A stretch of DNA of 40,184 bases from the NCBI GenBank assembly GCA_024697065.1, contig JAILGE010000038.1, forward strand, positions 1 through 40,184, read 5' to 3'. Source of the DNA: Lachnospiraceae bacterium (GTDB taxonomy: Bacteria > Bacillota > Clostridia > Lachnospirales > Lachnospiraceae). The notes beneath the pieces are model-generated. The model saw only the letters and a list, made by a program, of their open reading frames with translations, was not told the origin of the DNA and ran no database searches. Of the stretch, positions 14,247 through 23,125 are shown piece after piece. Positions within the stretch are counted from its first letter, which is position 1. Each line of letters opens with the position of its first letter. The position numbers were made by a program, and so were the translations under genes.

Positions 14247-15458
14247 ATGAAACTGGCAGACACAGGATTAACGGTACAGGATATAAAAGATAAAGTAAAT
14301 AAATATATGATCGAGACCTATGAAAGGTTCGATTTTCTGGCGGAGACAGCAAAGGATCAGCATATCTATGACGAGAAAGGCGAAGAGTATCTTGACTTCT
14401 ATGCAGGTATTGCAGTTAACTCTGCCGGCAGCTGTAATGAGAAAGTTGTGGAGGCTGTAGTGGAACAGACTAAAACCTTAATGCACACATTTAACTATCC
14501 ATATACCATTCCACAGGCGCTTCTGGCAGAGAAAGTCTGTACAACCATAGGAATGGATAAGATTTTTTTCCAGAATTCCGGTACCGAGGCCAATGAGGCC
14601 ATGATCAAGATGGCGAGAAAATACGGCGTTGAAAAATATGGTCCCAACCGCTTTCACATCGTAACAGCCAAGATGGGATTTCACGGCAGAACATTTGGTG
14701 CAATGTCTGCAACCGGACAGCCGGGAAATGGTTGTCAGGTAGGATTCGGTCCCATGACGTATGGGTTCTCATATGCGCCATATAATGATCTCAAGGCATT
14801 CAAGGATGCATGCACGGAAAATACTATAGCCATAATGATCGAGCCTGTTCAAGGCGAAGGGGGAGTTCATCCCGCTACTATGGAATTCATGCGGGGACTC
14901 CGGGATTTCTGTGATGAAAAGGGAATGCTCCTGCTCATAGATGAGGTTCAGACCGGATGGTGCAGGACAGGTAAAGTGATGAGCTATATGAATTACGGTA
15001 TAAAGCCTGATATTGTTTCAATGGCAAAAGCTCTTGGAGGTGGAATGCCCATCGGAGCTATCTGTGCCACAAGTGAAGTTGCGAAAGCTTTTTCGGCAGG
15101 TTCTCACGGGACAACTTTCGGAGGACATCCGGTAAGCTGTGCTGCAGCGCTGGCTCAGATAGGCGAGCTTCTTGACAGGGATCTGGCAGGTAATGCAGCC
15201 CGAATGGGTGAATACTTTATGACAAAACTTAAGGCGCTGCCGCATGTAAAAGAAGTGAGAGGACAGGGGCTTCTGGTAGGCGTGGAATTCGATGACAGTA
15301 TCAATGCGACGGATGTGAAGCATGAATGTCTGAACAGACATCTCCTGATAACAGCTATCGGCGCTCATGTGATCAGGATGGTCCCGCCTCTTATCATAGA
15401 TGAGAAAGATTGTGACAGAGCTTTTGAGATCATTAAAGAATCTGTGGAAGCATTATAA
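14247..15458 (+). CDS. Class III PLP-dependent aminotransferase (omega-amino acid/ArgD-GabT type)
   Basis: 403 residues from ATG 14247 with GGAAGGAG upstream. N-S-G-T-E-A-N-E-A (110-118) binds the PLP phosphate, F-H-G-R-T-F-G (145-151) stacks on the ring, D232 in L-I-D-E-V-Q-T-G holds the pyridine nitrogen and K261 in S-M-A-K-A-L-G-G-G is the Schiff-base lysine. All catalytic residues are present and length is normal. Family members move a terminal amino group of acetylornithine, ornithine, GABA or similar to 2-oxoglutarate. No arginine-biosynthesis gene is near; an amino-acid importer lies before it and an alcohol dehydrogenase after it, so a catabolic role giving an aldehyde is more likely. 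The exact substrate cannot be read from the sequence. Confidence 0.88.
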   Translation: MKLADTGLTVQDIKDKVNKYMIETYERFDFLAETAKDQHIYDEKGEEYLDFYAGIAVNSAGSCNEKVVEAVVEQTKTLMHTFNYPYTIPQALLAEKVCTTIGMDKIFFQNSGTEANEAMIKMARKYGVEKYGPNRFHIVTAKMGFHGRTFGAMSATGQPGNGCQVGFGPMTYGFSYAPYNDLKAFKDACTENTIAIMIEPVQGEGGVHPATMEFMRGLRDFCDEKGMLLLIDEVQTGWCRTGKVMSYMNYGIKPDIVSMAKALGGGMPIGAICATSEVAKAFSAGSHGTTFGGHPVSCAAALAQIGELLDRDLAGNAARMGEYFMTKLKALPHVKEVRGQGLLVGVEFDDSINATDVKHECLNRHLLITAIGAHVIRMVPPLIIDEKDCDRAFEIIKESVEAL

Positions 15459-15474
15459 AAGGAGACATATAAAA

Positions 15475-16623
15475 ATGGATATGTTTGAATTTTCAATTCC
15501 ACAGAATGTCATTTTCGGAGCAGGAAGTATATCCAAACTTCCTGCTGTTTTGAAAAGTAAGGGCTATGGGAAAGTCTTTATAATATCCGGACCTCATTTA
15601 GAAAAGTCCGGATTGGTAAAGAAATGTCTGGATATATTAGCAACGGAAAATATTAATGGGGATGCGTTTACGGAGACCGAAGGCAATCCATGTACGGATA
15701 CGGTCTGTAAAGCTCTGGAAGCTTATAAAGAATGTAAGGCGGACTGTATCATAGCTTTTGGAGGAGGATCGCCCATAGACGTCGCTAAGGCTGTTGCTCT
15801 GCTTGCTGCATATGGCGGAGACATTAAAGATTATGAAGGCGTGGGGACTGTGAAGGGGGCAACGGTACCTCTGATCGCTATTCCCACAACAGCCGGAACC
15901 GGCTCGGAAGTCACTGCATTTTCCGTTATCACAGATCATAAGAGAAAATATAAGCTTACGGTAGGGAGCCCGTATCTGATCCCGTCATATGCAATACTTG
16001 ATCCTGATCTGATAGCTTCGGTGCCTGTTGGGACTGCCGCAGCCTGTGGCATAGATGCTATGGTTCATGCTATGGAAGCGTATGTCTCAAAGGCATCATC
16101 ATCATTTTCAGATATGTTTGCACTGAAAGCACTGGAACTTATCGGCAGTAATATACGTACATATGTTGATAACAGGAGTGAAAAAGAAGCGGCTGAAGCT
16201 ATGATGCTTGGTTCTCTGTACGCCGGTATTGCCTTTTCCCATGCAAGACTTGGGAATGTGCATGCAATGAGCCACCCGGTAAGCGCATTCTTTAATGTCC
16301 CGCATGGTGTTGCCAATGCCATATTGTTAAGGAGCGTAGTGGAATTCAATAAATCAGCGGATACCGGAAAATATTATGAGATCTGGAAAAGGATAGCAGA
16401 GGATCCTGTGGACAAAGGGTCCTTTACACCGGATATGTTGTCGGAAGAAATAAAAAGATTAAATGAGGATCTTGGTATTCCTTCCGGATTAAAAGATGTG
16501 GGAGTTTCTGAAGATAAGATAGAAGCGATGGCAAAGGATGCCATGAAGAGCGGCAATATTAAAGTTAATCCAAGATATACAACATTTGATGATGTGGTAA
16601 AACTGTACAGAATCGCTATGTGA
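15475..16623 (+). CDS. Iron-containing alcohol dehydrogenase
   Basis: 382 residues. G-G-G-S-P-I-D-V-A-K (96-105) is the NAD(P) diphosphate loop; P-T-T-A-G-T-G-S-E-V-T follows. Metal ligands of the family are present as D194, H198, H263 and H277 (A-C-G-I-D-A-M-V-H-A, G-N-V-H-A-M-S-H-P and N-V-P-H-G-V-A-N-A). Start 15475 follows AAAAGGAG; a longer frame to 15400 overlaps the aminotransferase. It probably reduces the aldehyde made by the aminotransferase 16 bp upstream, for example succinate semialdehyde to 4-hydroxybutyrate if GABA is the substrate. This pairing is inferred from gene order. No strong terminator follows. Confidence 0.88.
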   Translation: MDMFEFSIPQNVIFGAGSISKLPAVLKSKGYGKVFIISGPHLEKSGLVKKCLDILATENINGDAFTETEGNPCTDTVCKALEAYKECKADCIIAFGGGSPIDVAKAVALLAAYGGDIKDYEGVGTVKGATVPLIAIPTTAGTGSEVTAFSVITDHKRKYKLTVGSPYLIPSYAILDPDLIASVPVGTAAACGIDAMVHAMEAYVSKASSSFSDMFALKALELIGSNIRTYVDNRSEKEAAEAMMLGSLYAGIAFSHARLGNVHAMSHPVSAFFNVPHGVANAILLRSVVEFNKSADTGKYYEIWKRIAEDPVDKGSFTPDMLSEEIKRLNEDLGIPSGLKDVGVSEDKIEAMAKDAMKSGNIKVNPRYTTFDDVVKLYRIAM

Positions 16624-16738
16624 TCCTGTACAAATTGCTTATATATTTGAATAATATCCTATCTTCACGGATTTTAACTGCAAATATGATATAATTTTAT
16701 AGTACTGTTGTTTGATCTGTGGGGAGGGGGTAACTTCG

Positions 16739-18130
16739 TTGGATTACAATGATGTTGCTTGTAAACAGAAAAGGATAGCATGCGTCTTATCGGTTGAAAT
16801 GCGTCCGGACGGAGGCCGCGGTGAAATATGTCTTGAAGCGGCCAATGATATCTATCTTGAATCCGTAAATGTTAAAAAAGAAGATTTTGTTCCCGGGAAG
16901 CCATATTATGAATACATTCCCAAGGATCTTAACTTTGAAGAGATGAGCTATAGCTGCGTAAAGGAGTGCAGGATAGTTCACTCTTATGTTGACGCGGAGT
17001 TTTATCATTCTTGGATGGAAGTGGTTATGATGCCGCTTTTATCGGATGAACCCGGGAAAGAGTATATGCTGTTCTCGTACGACATGCATTCCAAGGTCGA
17101 TGCATCAAGACTCTCGGATATATCACCTGATATTGCTGTAAAGGTCATAAGGACGAGTCTGAGGTTTAAGGAAACCGGAGATTTTCGTACGGCGATAGAT
17201 TCAATAATACGGGATATCAGAAAGATTTGTAATGCAAACAGGAGCTGTATCATCCTTACGGATTTTAAGACCCGTAACTGTTCCATGCTTTGTGAAAGTC
17301 TGTCGGAAACCGAGGTCCTTCCGCAGGATGAGGCTTTCCTTGGAGATGGTTTTTTTGATATTGTTGAGATATGGGAGAAACTGATAGCGGGAAGCAACTG
17401 CTATATCCTACACGATGAAGAGGGACTGGAACAGGTCAGGGCGGTTGATGAGAACTGGTATAATTCTCTTAAGAATGACAATATCTACAGTGTTGTTCTG
17501 TTTCCGCTCAGATCGAATGATGAAACCATCGGATATATAATGGCGACAAATTTTGACAGAAATAAAACGGAGTATGTAAAGAAGTTTCTTGGCGTTACAT
17601 CTTTTATCCTTGCTTCTGAGATTTCCAATCACCAGCTTTTTAACCGCATGAAGTTCTTAAGCGATACGGATCTTCTTACGGGAATGTATAACCGTAATGC
17701 CATGAATAACAGAATCTCAGATATCATAAGCGGTATATGTCCCGTAACGGATAATTACGGCGTTATATTTGTGGATATCAATGGCCTCAAAGTGATCAAT
17801 GATACAGAGGGACATACGGCAGGTGATATGCTCTTGAAGGCTGCCGCTTGTATACTTAAAGAAATGTTCCCTTACGGGGAGATATACAGAGTCGGCGGCG
17901 ATGAGTTCCTTATCCTGTTAATGAATGAAGATGAAGTCGGATTCAAGCGGGTTGTTGATGAACTCAAGGACAGGGTTGAAAAGACGGATGAGGTAAAGAT
18001 GGCTGTGGGATCCTGCTACGCGGACCGGAATATGGATATAAGGAACGCCATGCATGAAGCCGATGAGGCCATGTATGCGGATAAGAGAGAGTATTATAAA
18101 AGGCACAACATCAGGAATATACGCAGTTGA
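16739..18130 (+). CDS. Diguanylate cyclase (GAF-like sensor plus GGDEF domain)
   Basis: 463 residues from TTG 16739, 8 nt after a GGGGAGGGGG ribosome site; an upstream TTG at 16712 has no such site. Residues 1-140 are unrecognised, about 145-300 resemble a GAF domain, and the last 160 form a GGDEF domain: D-L-L-T-G-M-Y-N-R-N entry motif and intact G-G-D-E-F at 386-390, so cyclase activity is expected. The RxxD inhibitory site normally a few residues before GGDEF is replaced by F-P-Y-G, so product feedback at that site is unlikely. It makes c-di-GMP, which could matter for the MshEN-containing protein 8 kb upstream. A bidirectional terminator follows. Confidence 0.88.
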   Translation: MDYNDVACKQKRIACVLSVEMRPDGGRGEICLEAANDIYLESVNVKKEDFVPGKPYYEYIPKDLNFEEMSYSCVKECRIVHSYVDAEFYHSWMEVVMMPLLSDEPGKEYMLFSYDMHSKVDASRLSDISPDIAVKVIRTSLRFKETGDFRTAIDSIIRDIRKICNANRSCIILTDFKTRNCSMLCESLSETEVLPQDEAFLGDGFFDIVEIWEKLIAGSNCYILHDEEGLEQVRAVDENWYNSLKNDNIYSVVLFPLRSNDETIGYIMATNFDRNKTEYVKKFLGVTSFILASEISNHQLFNRMKFLSDTDLLTGMYNRNAMNNRISDIISGICPVTDNYGVIFVDINGLKVINDTEGHTAGDMLLKAAACILKEMFPYGEIYRVGGDEFLILLMNEDEVGFKRVVDELKDRVEKTDEVKMAVGSCYADRNMDIRNAMHEADEAMYADKREYYKRHNIRNIRS

Positions 18131-18141
18131 GATCTTTAAAG

Positions 18142-18171
18142 AAAAAAAGTCCGGGATCCCCGGACTTTTTT
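18142..18171. terminator. Bidirectional intrinsic terminator
   Basis: AGTCCGGG and CCCGGACT form a perfect 8-bp stem with an ATC loop, flanked by seven A on the left and six T on the right, so it can stop transcription in both directions. It separates the rightward GGDEF gene from the leftward LysR gene. Confidence 0.92.
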
Positions 18172-18207
18172 GATATCTGTCTGTAAGCAGCAGTATCAGG
18201 ATTCTTT

Positions 18208-19089
18208 TCACATGGAAGCCTTGATATGCTCTATGAATCTTTTCGCAAGGACTCCGGGAGTACGCTTTTTATCCCAGGATAAAAGATATGTTACTTTAAC
18301 CTCCGGAGTGATTTTTTTGATGACAACATTTGATTCGGAGGAGATATTTTTTGCGACGGAAGCAGGGAAAATAGCGATCCCAATGCCTCTTGTCACCAGG
18401 TGCACGGCATTTGATGAATGGGCTATCTGTACGGTTATGTGAGGCTTTTTTCCGGCTTTGCTGAACCATCCCGTGATCTCTTCACGCCTCGATCGTCTTG
18501 AAGAGATGATCAGATCGCTGCCTGCAAGTTCTTTGATATCAACGGTTTTTTTACGGCCTTTTGCAAGGGGATGATCCTTGGGGATCATCGCCACCCAGCT
18601 TTCTTCGAATACGGGGACACCGTCAAGGATCTCGCTGTTTAAGGGTGTCATCGTAATGGCCAGATCCAGTATTCCGGATTCCAGACGGTCTGTCAGATCG
18701 TCAACGGTTCCACACCACAGGTTATAAGTAACATTGGGATATTCTTTCTGAAAGCTCTGTATCCATTCGGATGCCAGACTTGGTCCGTTACTGTCTACGT
18801 GTCCGAGATAGAGGGTACCGCTGATTCCCTTACCCATGTCCGAGATCTCGTTTTTTGTCATATCGACAAGAGAGAGCATTTGCTCTCCTCTTCTTTTCAG
18901 GGCAAGTCCTTCCGGGGTCAGAGTGATCTGTCTCTTGCCTCTGATCATCAGCTGACAGCCCAATTCTTCTTCCAGATCCATAAGCGCGCGGCTTAGTGGA
19001 GGCTGCGAAAGATTAAGCTTTTGTGCTGCTTTTGTTATGTTCATTTCTTCCGCTACCGTCAGAAAATAACGTATCTGTCTGATATCCAT
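18208..19089 (-). CDS. LysR family transcriptional regulator (possibly GltC-like)
   Basis: 293 residues, normal LysR length. It opens with D-I-R-Q-I-R-Y-F-L-T-V-A-E-E-M-N-I-T-K-A and has N-L-S-Q-P-P-L-S-R-A-L-M-D-L-E-E-E-L-G as recognition helix, then the co-inducer domain (L-Y-L-G-H-V-D-S near residue 95, D-L-A-I-T-M-T-P near 140). It is divergent from amt-glnN-gltB-gltD with a 143-bp shared gap, the arrangement of LysR regulators that control the neighbouring operon. GltC of Bacillus is the known analogue acting on gltAB. The effector (2-oxoglutarate, glutamine or another) is not visible. Confidence 0.9.
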   Translation of the reverse strand: MDIRQIRYFLTVAEEMNITKAAQKLNLSQPPLSRALMDLEEELGCQLMIRGKRQITLTPEGLALKRRGEQMLSLVDMTKNEISDMGKGISGTLYLGHVDSNGPSLASEWIQSFQKEYPNVTYNLWCGTVDDLTDRLESGILDLAITMTPLNSEILDGVPVFEESWVAMIPKDHPLAKGRKKTVDIKELAGSDLIISSRRSRREEITGWFSKAGKKPHITVQIAHSSNAVHLVTRGIGIAIFPASVAKNISSESNVVIKKITPEVKVTYLLSWDKKRTPGVLAKRFIEHIKASM

Positions 19090-19110
19090 AAAAACTCCTA
19101 AATTAATTTA

Positions 19111-19179
19111 TTATGCAAAATAAGTATGATAACACAACAATTATAAGTATTTTATTTATCCCTTGCAATGGAGTATATT
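19111..19179. promoter_or_regulatory. Likely LysR-controlled promoter region of the nitrogen operon
   Basis: ATAAGTAT occurs at 19120-19127 and 19143-19150, 23 bp apart. The first overlaps TTAT-N5-ATAA (19111-19123), which fits the T-N11-A dyad of LysR sites. A -10-like TATATT lies at 19174-19179 with a poor -35 (TTTATT, 19151-19156), as expected for an activator-dependent promoter. The two repeats would then lie near -62 and -40. A small hairpin ATCCTT/AAGGAT (19182-19196) follows in the leader. Confidence 0.4.
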
Positions 19180-19232
19180 TCATCCTTGTAAAGGATAACC
19201 GGTGATCCTAAAAATACAAGGAGGAATGGCTT

Positions 19233-20984
19233 ATGAGTCAGGAAATATTGGATTTAGTAGACGGAAAAGTTTTTGGGATATGGTTCCTTTTGGGAGCGGC
19301 CCTGGTATTTTGGATGCAGGCCGGATTTGCAATGGTTGAAACAGGATTTGCAAGGGCTAAGAATGCCGGCAATATCCTCATGAAGAATCTTATGGATTTC
19401 TGCATCGGATGTGTAATGTTCATTCTGATAGGTTTTGGGTTATTTCTTGGTGAGGACCTGATGGGTTTCATCGGAAAGCCGGGTTTTGATATTTTTACTG
19501 ATTATGCAAATTTTGATTGGTCCAATTTCGTATTTAACCTCGTGTTCTGCGCAACCACCGCAACTATCGTAAGTGGTGCTATGGCAGAGAGAACAAAGTT
19601 CTTAAGCTACTGTGTTTACTCGGCGGTCATCTCAGCGATCATCTACCCGATTGAAGCACACTGGACATGGGGCGGCGGCTGGCTTGCACAGATGGGATTC
19701 CATGATTTCGCAGGAAGCGCCTGCATACATATGGTAGGTGGTATTTGTGCTCTCATCGGCGCTGCAATGGTTGGTCCCAGAATTGGTAAGTTCACGAAAG
19801 ATAAAGACGGAAAGATAACAAAGGTTAATGCGTTCCCCGGCCATAACCTTCCCATAGGTGCTCTCGGAGTATTCATCTTATGGCTTGGCTGGTATGGATT
19901 CAATGGTGCGGCATGTACTTCTGTAGAGCAGCTTGGATCAGTATTTGTAACAACCACTATCGCACCTTCCATCGCAACAGTAGTATGTATGATCTTCACA
20001 TGGATCAAGTATGGTAAGCCTGATGTATCCATGGCATTAAATGCTTCTCTGGCAGGTCTTGTAGCGATCACTGCTCCCTGCGATACAACAGATGCCTTCG
20101 GTGCTATAGCGATCGGTTTTGTTTCAGGCTTACTCGTAGTATTCGGTGTATGGTTCTTAGATGAGAAACTCAGAGTCGACGATCCTGTAGGTGCAGTTGC
20201 TGTACATATGTTAAACGGTATCTGGGGAACTATCGCTGTAGGACTTTTCTCTACAACATCGGCACCCGGAAATGACAGTGTAGTTGGTCTCTTCTACGGT
20301 GGCGGATTTGATCAGCTTGGTATCCAGCTGATCGGTATGCTTGCAACAGCAGCATGGACAGCAGTTACGGTAGCAATAACATTCGCAGTTATCAAGATGA
20401 TATTCGGACTTAGAGTTTCCGAAGAGGAGGAGATCGAGGGTCTCGATTCATCAGAGCACGGTCTTGCTTCCGCTTACTCAGGATTCAGTACCATTGATAT
20501 TTCCAACTCAATGACTATGGATGTCAACGAGAATACAAATCTTGGTGTTGAAGATTATGATTCTGCAAGTGAAGCTATGAAAAAAGCTTCGGTATCAGTT
20601 GTTAAGGCTCCTGATGTGGATGCTGATACGGGTATTCATAAAGTTGTTATCATCACCAAGCTGTCACGTTACGACAAGATAAAGAAAGCTCTCAATGCTC
20701 TTGGTGTAACCGGCATGACAGTAACTCAGGTTTCGGGATGTGGTATCCAGAAGGGTGCCGGACAGATGTACCGTGGAGTTGAGATCGATGCAACACTCCT
20801 TCCCAAGATAAAGGTAGAAGTAGTTGTAAGCCAGATCCCTGTTGATAAAGTTATTGAAACAGCAAAGAAGACATTGTATACAGGTAAGATCGGCGACGGA
20901 AAGATCTTCGTATATAACGTATCAAGGGTTGTTAAGGTTAGAACGGGTGAAGAGAATTTCGATGCTCTTCAGGATGTTGAGTAA
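19233..20984 (+). CDS. amt: Ammonium transporter fused to a C-terminal PII signal-transduction domain
   Basis: 583 residues. Residues 1-400 are an Amt channel with about 11 membrane helices; [11 protein letters not shown] near residue 30, [13 protein letters not shown], and H-M-L-N-G-I-W-G-T with the pore His are all present. A linker (400-468) leads to a complete PII domain (469-583): M-T-V-T-Q-V-S-G, the T-loop with Q-K-G and [14 protein letters not shown], the B-loop [11 protein letters not shown] and V-R-T-G-E near the end. The T-loop tyrosine that GlnD uridylylates (Tyr51) is Ile here. PII normally plugs Amt when nitrogen is plentiful; here the gate is tethered. AAGGAGG precedes the ATG. 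Confidence 0.95.
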   Translation: MSQEILDLVDGKVFGIWFLLGAALVFWMQAGFAMVETGFARAKNAGNILMKNLMDFCIGCVMFILIGFGLFLGEDLMGFIGKPGFDIFTDYANFDWSNFVFNLVFCATTATIVSGAMAERTKFLSYCVYSAVISAIIYPIEAHWTWGGGWLAQMGFHDFAGSACIHMVGGICALIGAAMVGPRIGKFTKDKDGKITKVNAFPGHNLPIGALGVFILWLGWYGFNGAACTSVEQLGSVFVTTTIAPSIATVVCMIFTWIKYGKPDVSMALNASLAGLVAITAPCDTTDAFGAIAIGFVSGLLVVFGVWFLDEKLRVDDPVGAVAVHMLNGIWGTIAVGLFSTTSAPGNDSVVGLFYGGGFDQLGIQLIGMLATAAWTAVTVAITFAVIKMIFGLRVSEEEEIEGLDSSEHGLASAYSGFSTIDISNSMTMDVNENTNLGVEDYDSASEAMKKASVSVVKAPDVDADTGIHKVVIITKLSRYDKIKKALNALGVTGMTVTQVSGCGIQKGAGQMYRGVEIDATLLPKIKVEVVVSQIPVDKVIETAKKTLYTGKIGDGKIFVYNVSRVVKVRTGEENFDALQDVE

Positions 20985-21007
20985 AAAATCAGAATGGAGG
21001 AATAAAA

Positions 21008-23101
21008 ATGGATAAGGTATCTGATATATATGGAAGTCTTGTATTTGATGACAGAGTAATGAAGGACCGTTTGCCTAAGAATGTCTACAAGGCAGTTCAT
21101 AACACCAGAACAAACGGAACACATTTACAGCTGGATGTTGCCAATGTTGTAGCAGCTGCAATGAAAGAATGGGCGATCGAAAAGGGTGCGACTCATTACA
21201 CGCACTGGTTCCAGCCCATGACAGGTCTTACCGCAGAGAAGCATGACAGCTTCCTTTCACCCCAGGCTGACGGATCGGTCCTTATGGAATTCTCCGGCAA
21301 GGAACTTGTAAAGGGTGAACCTGATGCATCTTCATTTCCTTCGGGTGGTCTCAGAGCAACATTTGAGGCCAGAGGATATACAGCTTGGGATCCTTCATCA
21401 CCTGCATTCATAAAGGACGGAACACTGTATATTCCTACAGCTTTCTGTTCATATCACGGAGAAGCACTTGATAAGAAGACACCTCTCCTTCGTTCCATGG
21501 ATGCTGTTTCCAAGTCAGCAGTAAGATTATTAAATCTTCTCGGAAGAGATGATGTAACTCATGTTGATACAACTGTAGGATGCGAACAGGAATATTTCCT
21601 TATAGATAAGGAAATGTATAAGAATAGGAAGGACCTGCTCTTGTGCGGAAGAACTCTTCTCGGCGCATCTGCTCCCAAGGGACAGGAAATGGAAGATCAC
21701 TACTTCGGTGTTCTGAAGCCCAAGGTGGCGGAATTCATGCATGAGCTGGATGAGGAATTATGGAAGCTCGGTGTTCCCGCTAAGACAAAGCATAACGAAG
21801 TAGCTCCTGCACAGCATGAGATGGCACCTATCTTCGAGACTGCCAATATCGCTGTAGATCACAACCAGCTTACTATGGAAGTAATGAAGAAGGTTGCGGA
21901 CAAATTCGGATATGCATGTCTCCTTCATGAGAAGCCTTTTGCGGGAGTTAACGGTTCCGGTAAGCATGACAACTGGTCGATTTCAACCAACACGGGAGAG
22001 AATCTTCTTGATCCCGGTAAGACACCTGCACAGAACAAGCAGTTCCTTGTATTTCTCTTATCGGTTATCGCTGCTGTAGATGATTATCAGGAACTCCTCA
22101 GACTCTCTGTTGCTACCGCAGGTAACGATCACAGACTTGGTGCAAACGAAGCACCTCCCGCAGTTATCTCCGTATTCATCGGTGACGAGCTGGCAGGAGT
22201 GCTCAAGTCTATTGAAGACGGTGAGGCATACAACAGTGAAGGTGCAAAGGAAGTCAGCTGGGCACATGTTCTTCCTCACATCACAATGGATACGACGGAC
22301 AGAAACAGAACCTCACCTTTTGCTTTCACAGGAAACAAGTTCGAGTTCCGTATGCCGGGATCGGCGCTTTCCATGGCTCAGCCTAACCTGGCACTGAATG
22401 CGGCTGTTTCAGAAGAGCTTGATAAGGTTTACGATGAACTTTCAAGTGTACCTTCAGATAAGCTTGATTCCGCTATCGATGAACTGCTTCGCAAGATGCT
22501 CAAAGAGCATAAGCGTATCATCTTCAACGGAAACGGATATACAGATGAGTGGATCGAAGAAGCAGAGAAGAGAGGATTAAAGAACTTAAAGTCAGTTCCC
22601 GATGCAGTACCTTTCCTGGTATCGGATAAGGTAGTGGATCTCATGACAAAGCATAAGATCCTTACCAAGGAAGAGCTTGAATCCAGATGTGAGATATTCC
22701 TTGAGAATTACAACAAGAAGCTTCACATCGAAGCCCTTACGATGACAGAGATGACAAAGAAAGATGTTACATCTTCCATCATCGCATACAGCAATGCAGT
22801 TGCTGAAGAAGCAGGAAGAAAGCTGGACGTAGACGGTGGCGCGGGCAAGTATGAGAAGAAGATACTTAAGGCTCTGGATGAGAAGGAAGAGGCTATCAGC
22901 GAGAAGTTAAGCAAACTTGAGGAAGATACCAAGAAAGCTGAACAGATGAGTGATGTGCTGGAAGCTGCAAAGTTCTATCACGAAACCATATTAAGCGATA
23001 TGGAAGACCTGAGAAAAGATGTTGATGAAGCTGAAAAGCTTATTCCGGAAGAATATCTTGCATATCCTACATACGGACAGATGTTATTTTCATTAAGATA
23101 A
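21008..23101 (+). CDS. glnN: Type III glutamine synthetase
   Basis: 697 residues, the length of GSIII and much longer than GSI (about 440-470). The catalytic core includes [37 protein letters not shown] and N-R-T-S-P-F-A-F, all typical of the GSIII family. The C-terminal 130 residues are mostly charged helix, as in other GSIII. It joins ammonium to glutamate with ATP as a dodecamer in the cytoplasm. It starts 23 nt after amt behind GGAGG and is followed 24 nt later by gltB, giving the GS-GOGAT cycle in one transcript. Confidence 0.96.
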   Translation: MDKVSDIYGSLVFDDRVMKDRLPKNVYKAVHNTRTNGTHLQLDVANVVAAAMKEWAIEKGATHYTHWFQPMTGLTAEKHDSFLSPQADGSVLMEFSGKELVKGEPDASSFPSGGLRATFEARGYTAWDPSSPAFIKDGTLYIPTAFCSYHGEALDKKTPLLRSMDAVSKSAVRLLNLLGRDDVTHVDTTVGCEQEYFLIDKEMYKNRKDLLLCGRTLLGASAPKGQEMEDHYFGVLKPKVAEFMHELDEELWKLGVPAKTKHNEVAPAQHEMAPIFETANIAVDHNQLTMEVMKKVADKFGYACLLHEKPFAGVNGSGKHDNWSISTNTGENLLDPGKTPAQNKQFLVFLLSVIAAVDDYQELLRLSVATAGNDHRLGANEAPPAVISVFIGDELAGVLKSIEDGEAYNSEGAKEVSWAHVLPHITMDTTDRNRTSPFAFTGNKFEFRMPGSALSMAQPNLALNAAVSEELDKVYDELSSVPSDKLDSAIDELLRKMLKEHKRIIFNGNGYTDEWIEEAEKRGLKNLKSVPDAVPFLVSDKVVDLMTKHKILTKEELESRCEIFLENYNKKLHIEALTMTEMTKKDVTSSIIAYSNAVAEEAGRKLDVDGGAGKYEKKILKALDEKEEAISEKLSKLEEDTKKAEQMSDVLEAAKFYHETILSDMEDLRKDVDEAEKLIPEEYLAYPTYGQMLFSLR

Positions 23102-23125
23102 ATAAAAGAAGGACAGTAGAAGATC

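Noticed and set aside
19090-19232. Glutamine or other riboswitch in the leader of the nitrogen operon
   Set aside because: Only a small ATCCTT/AAGGAT hairpin is visible; no recognisable riboswitch core.
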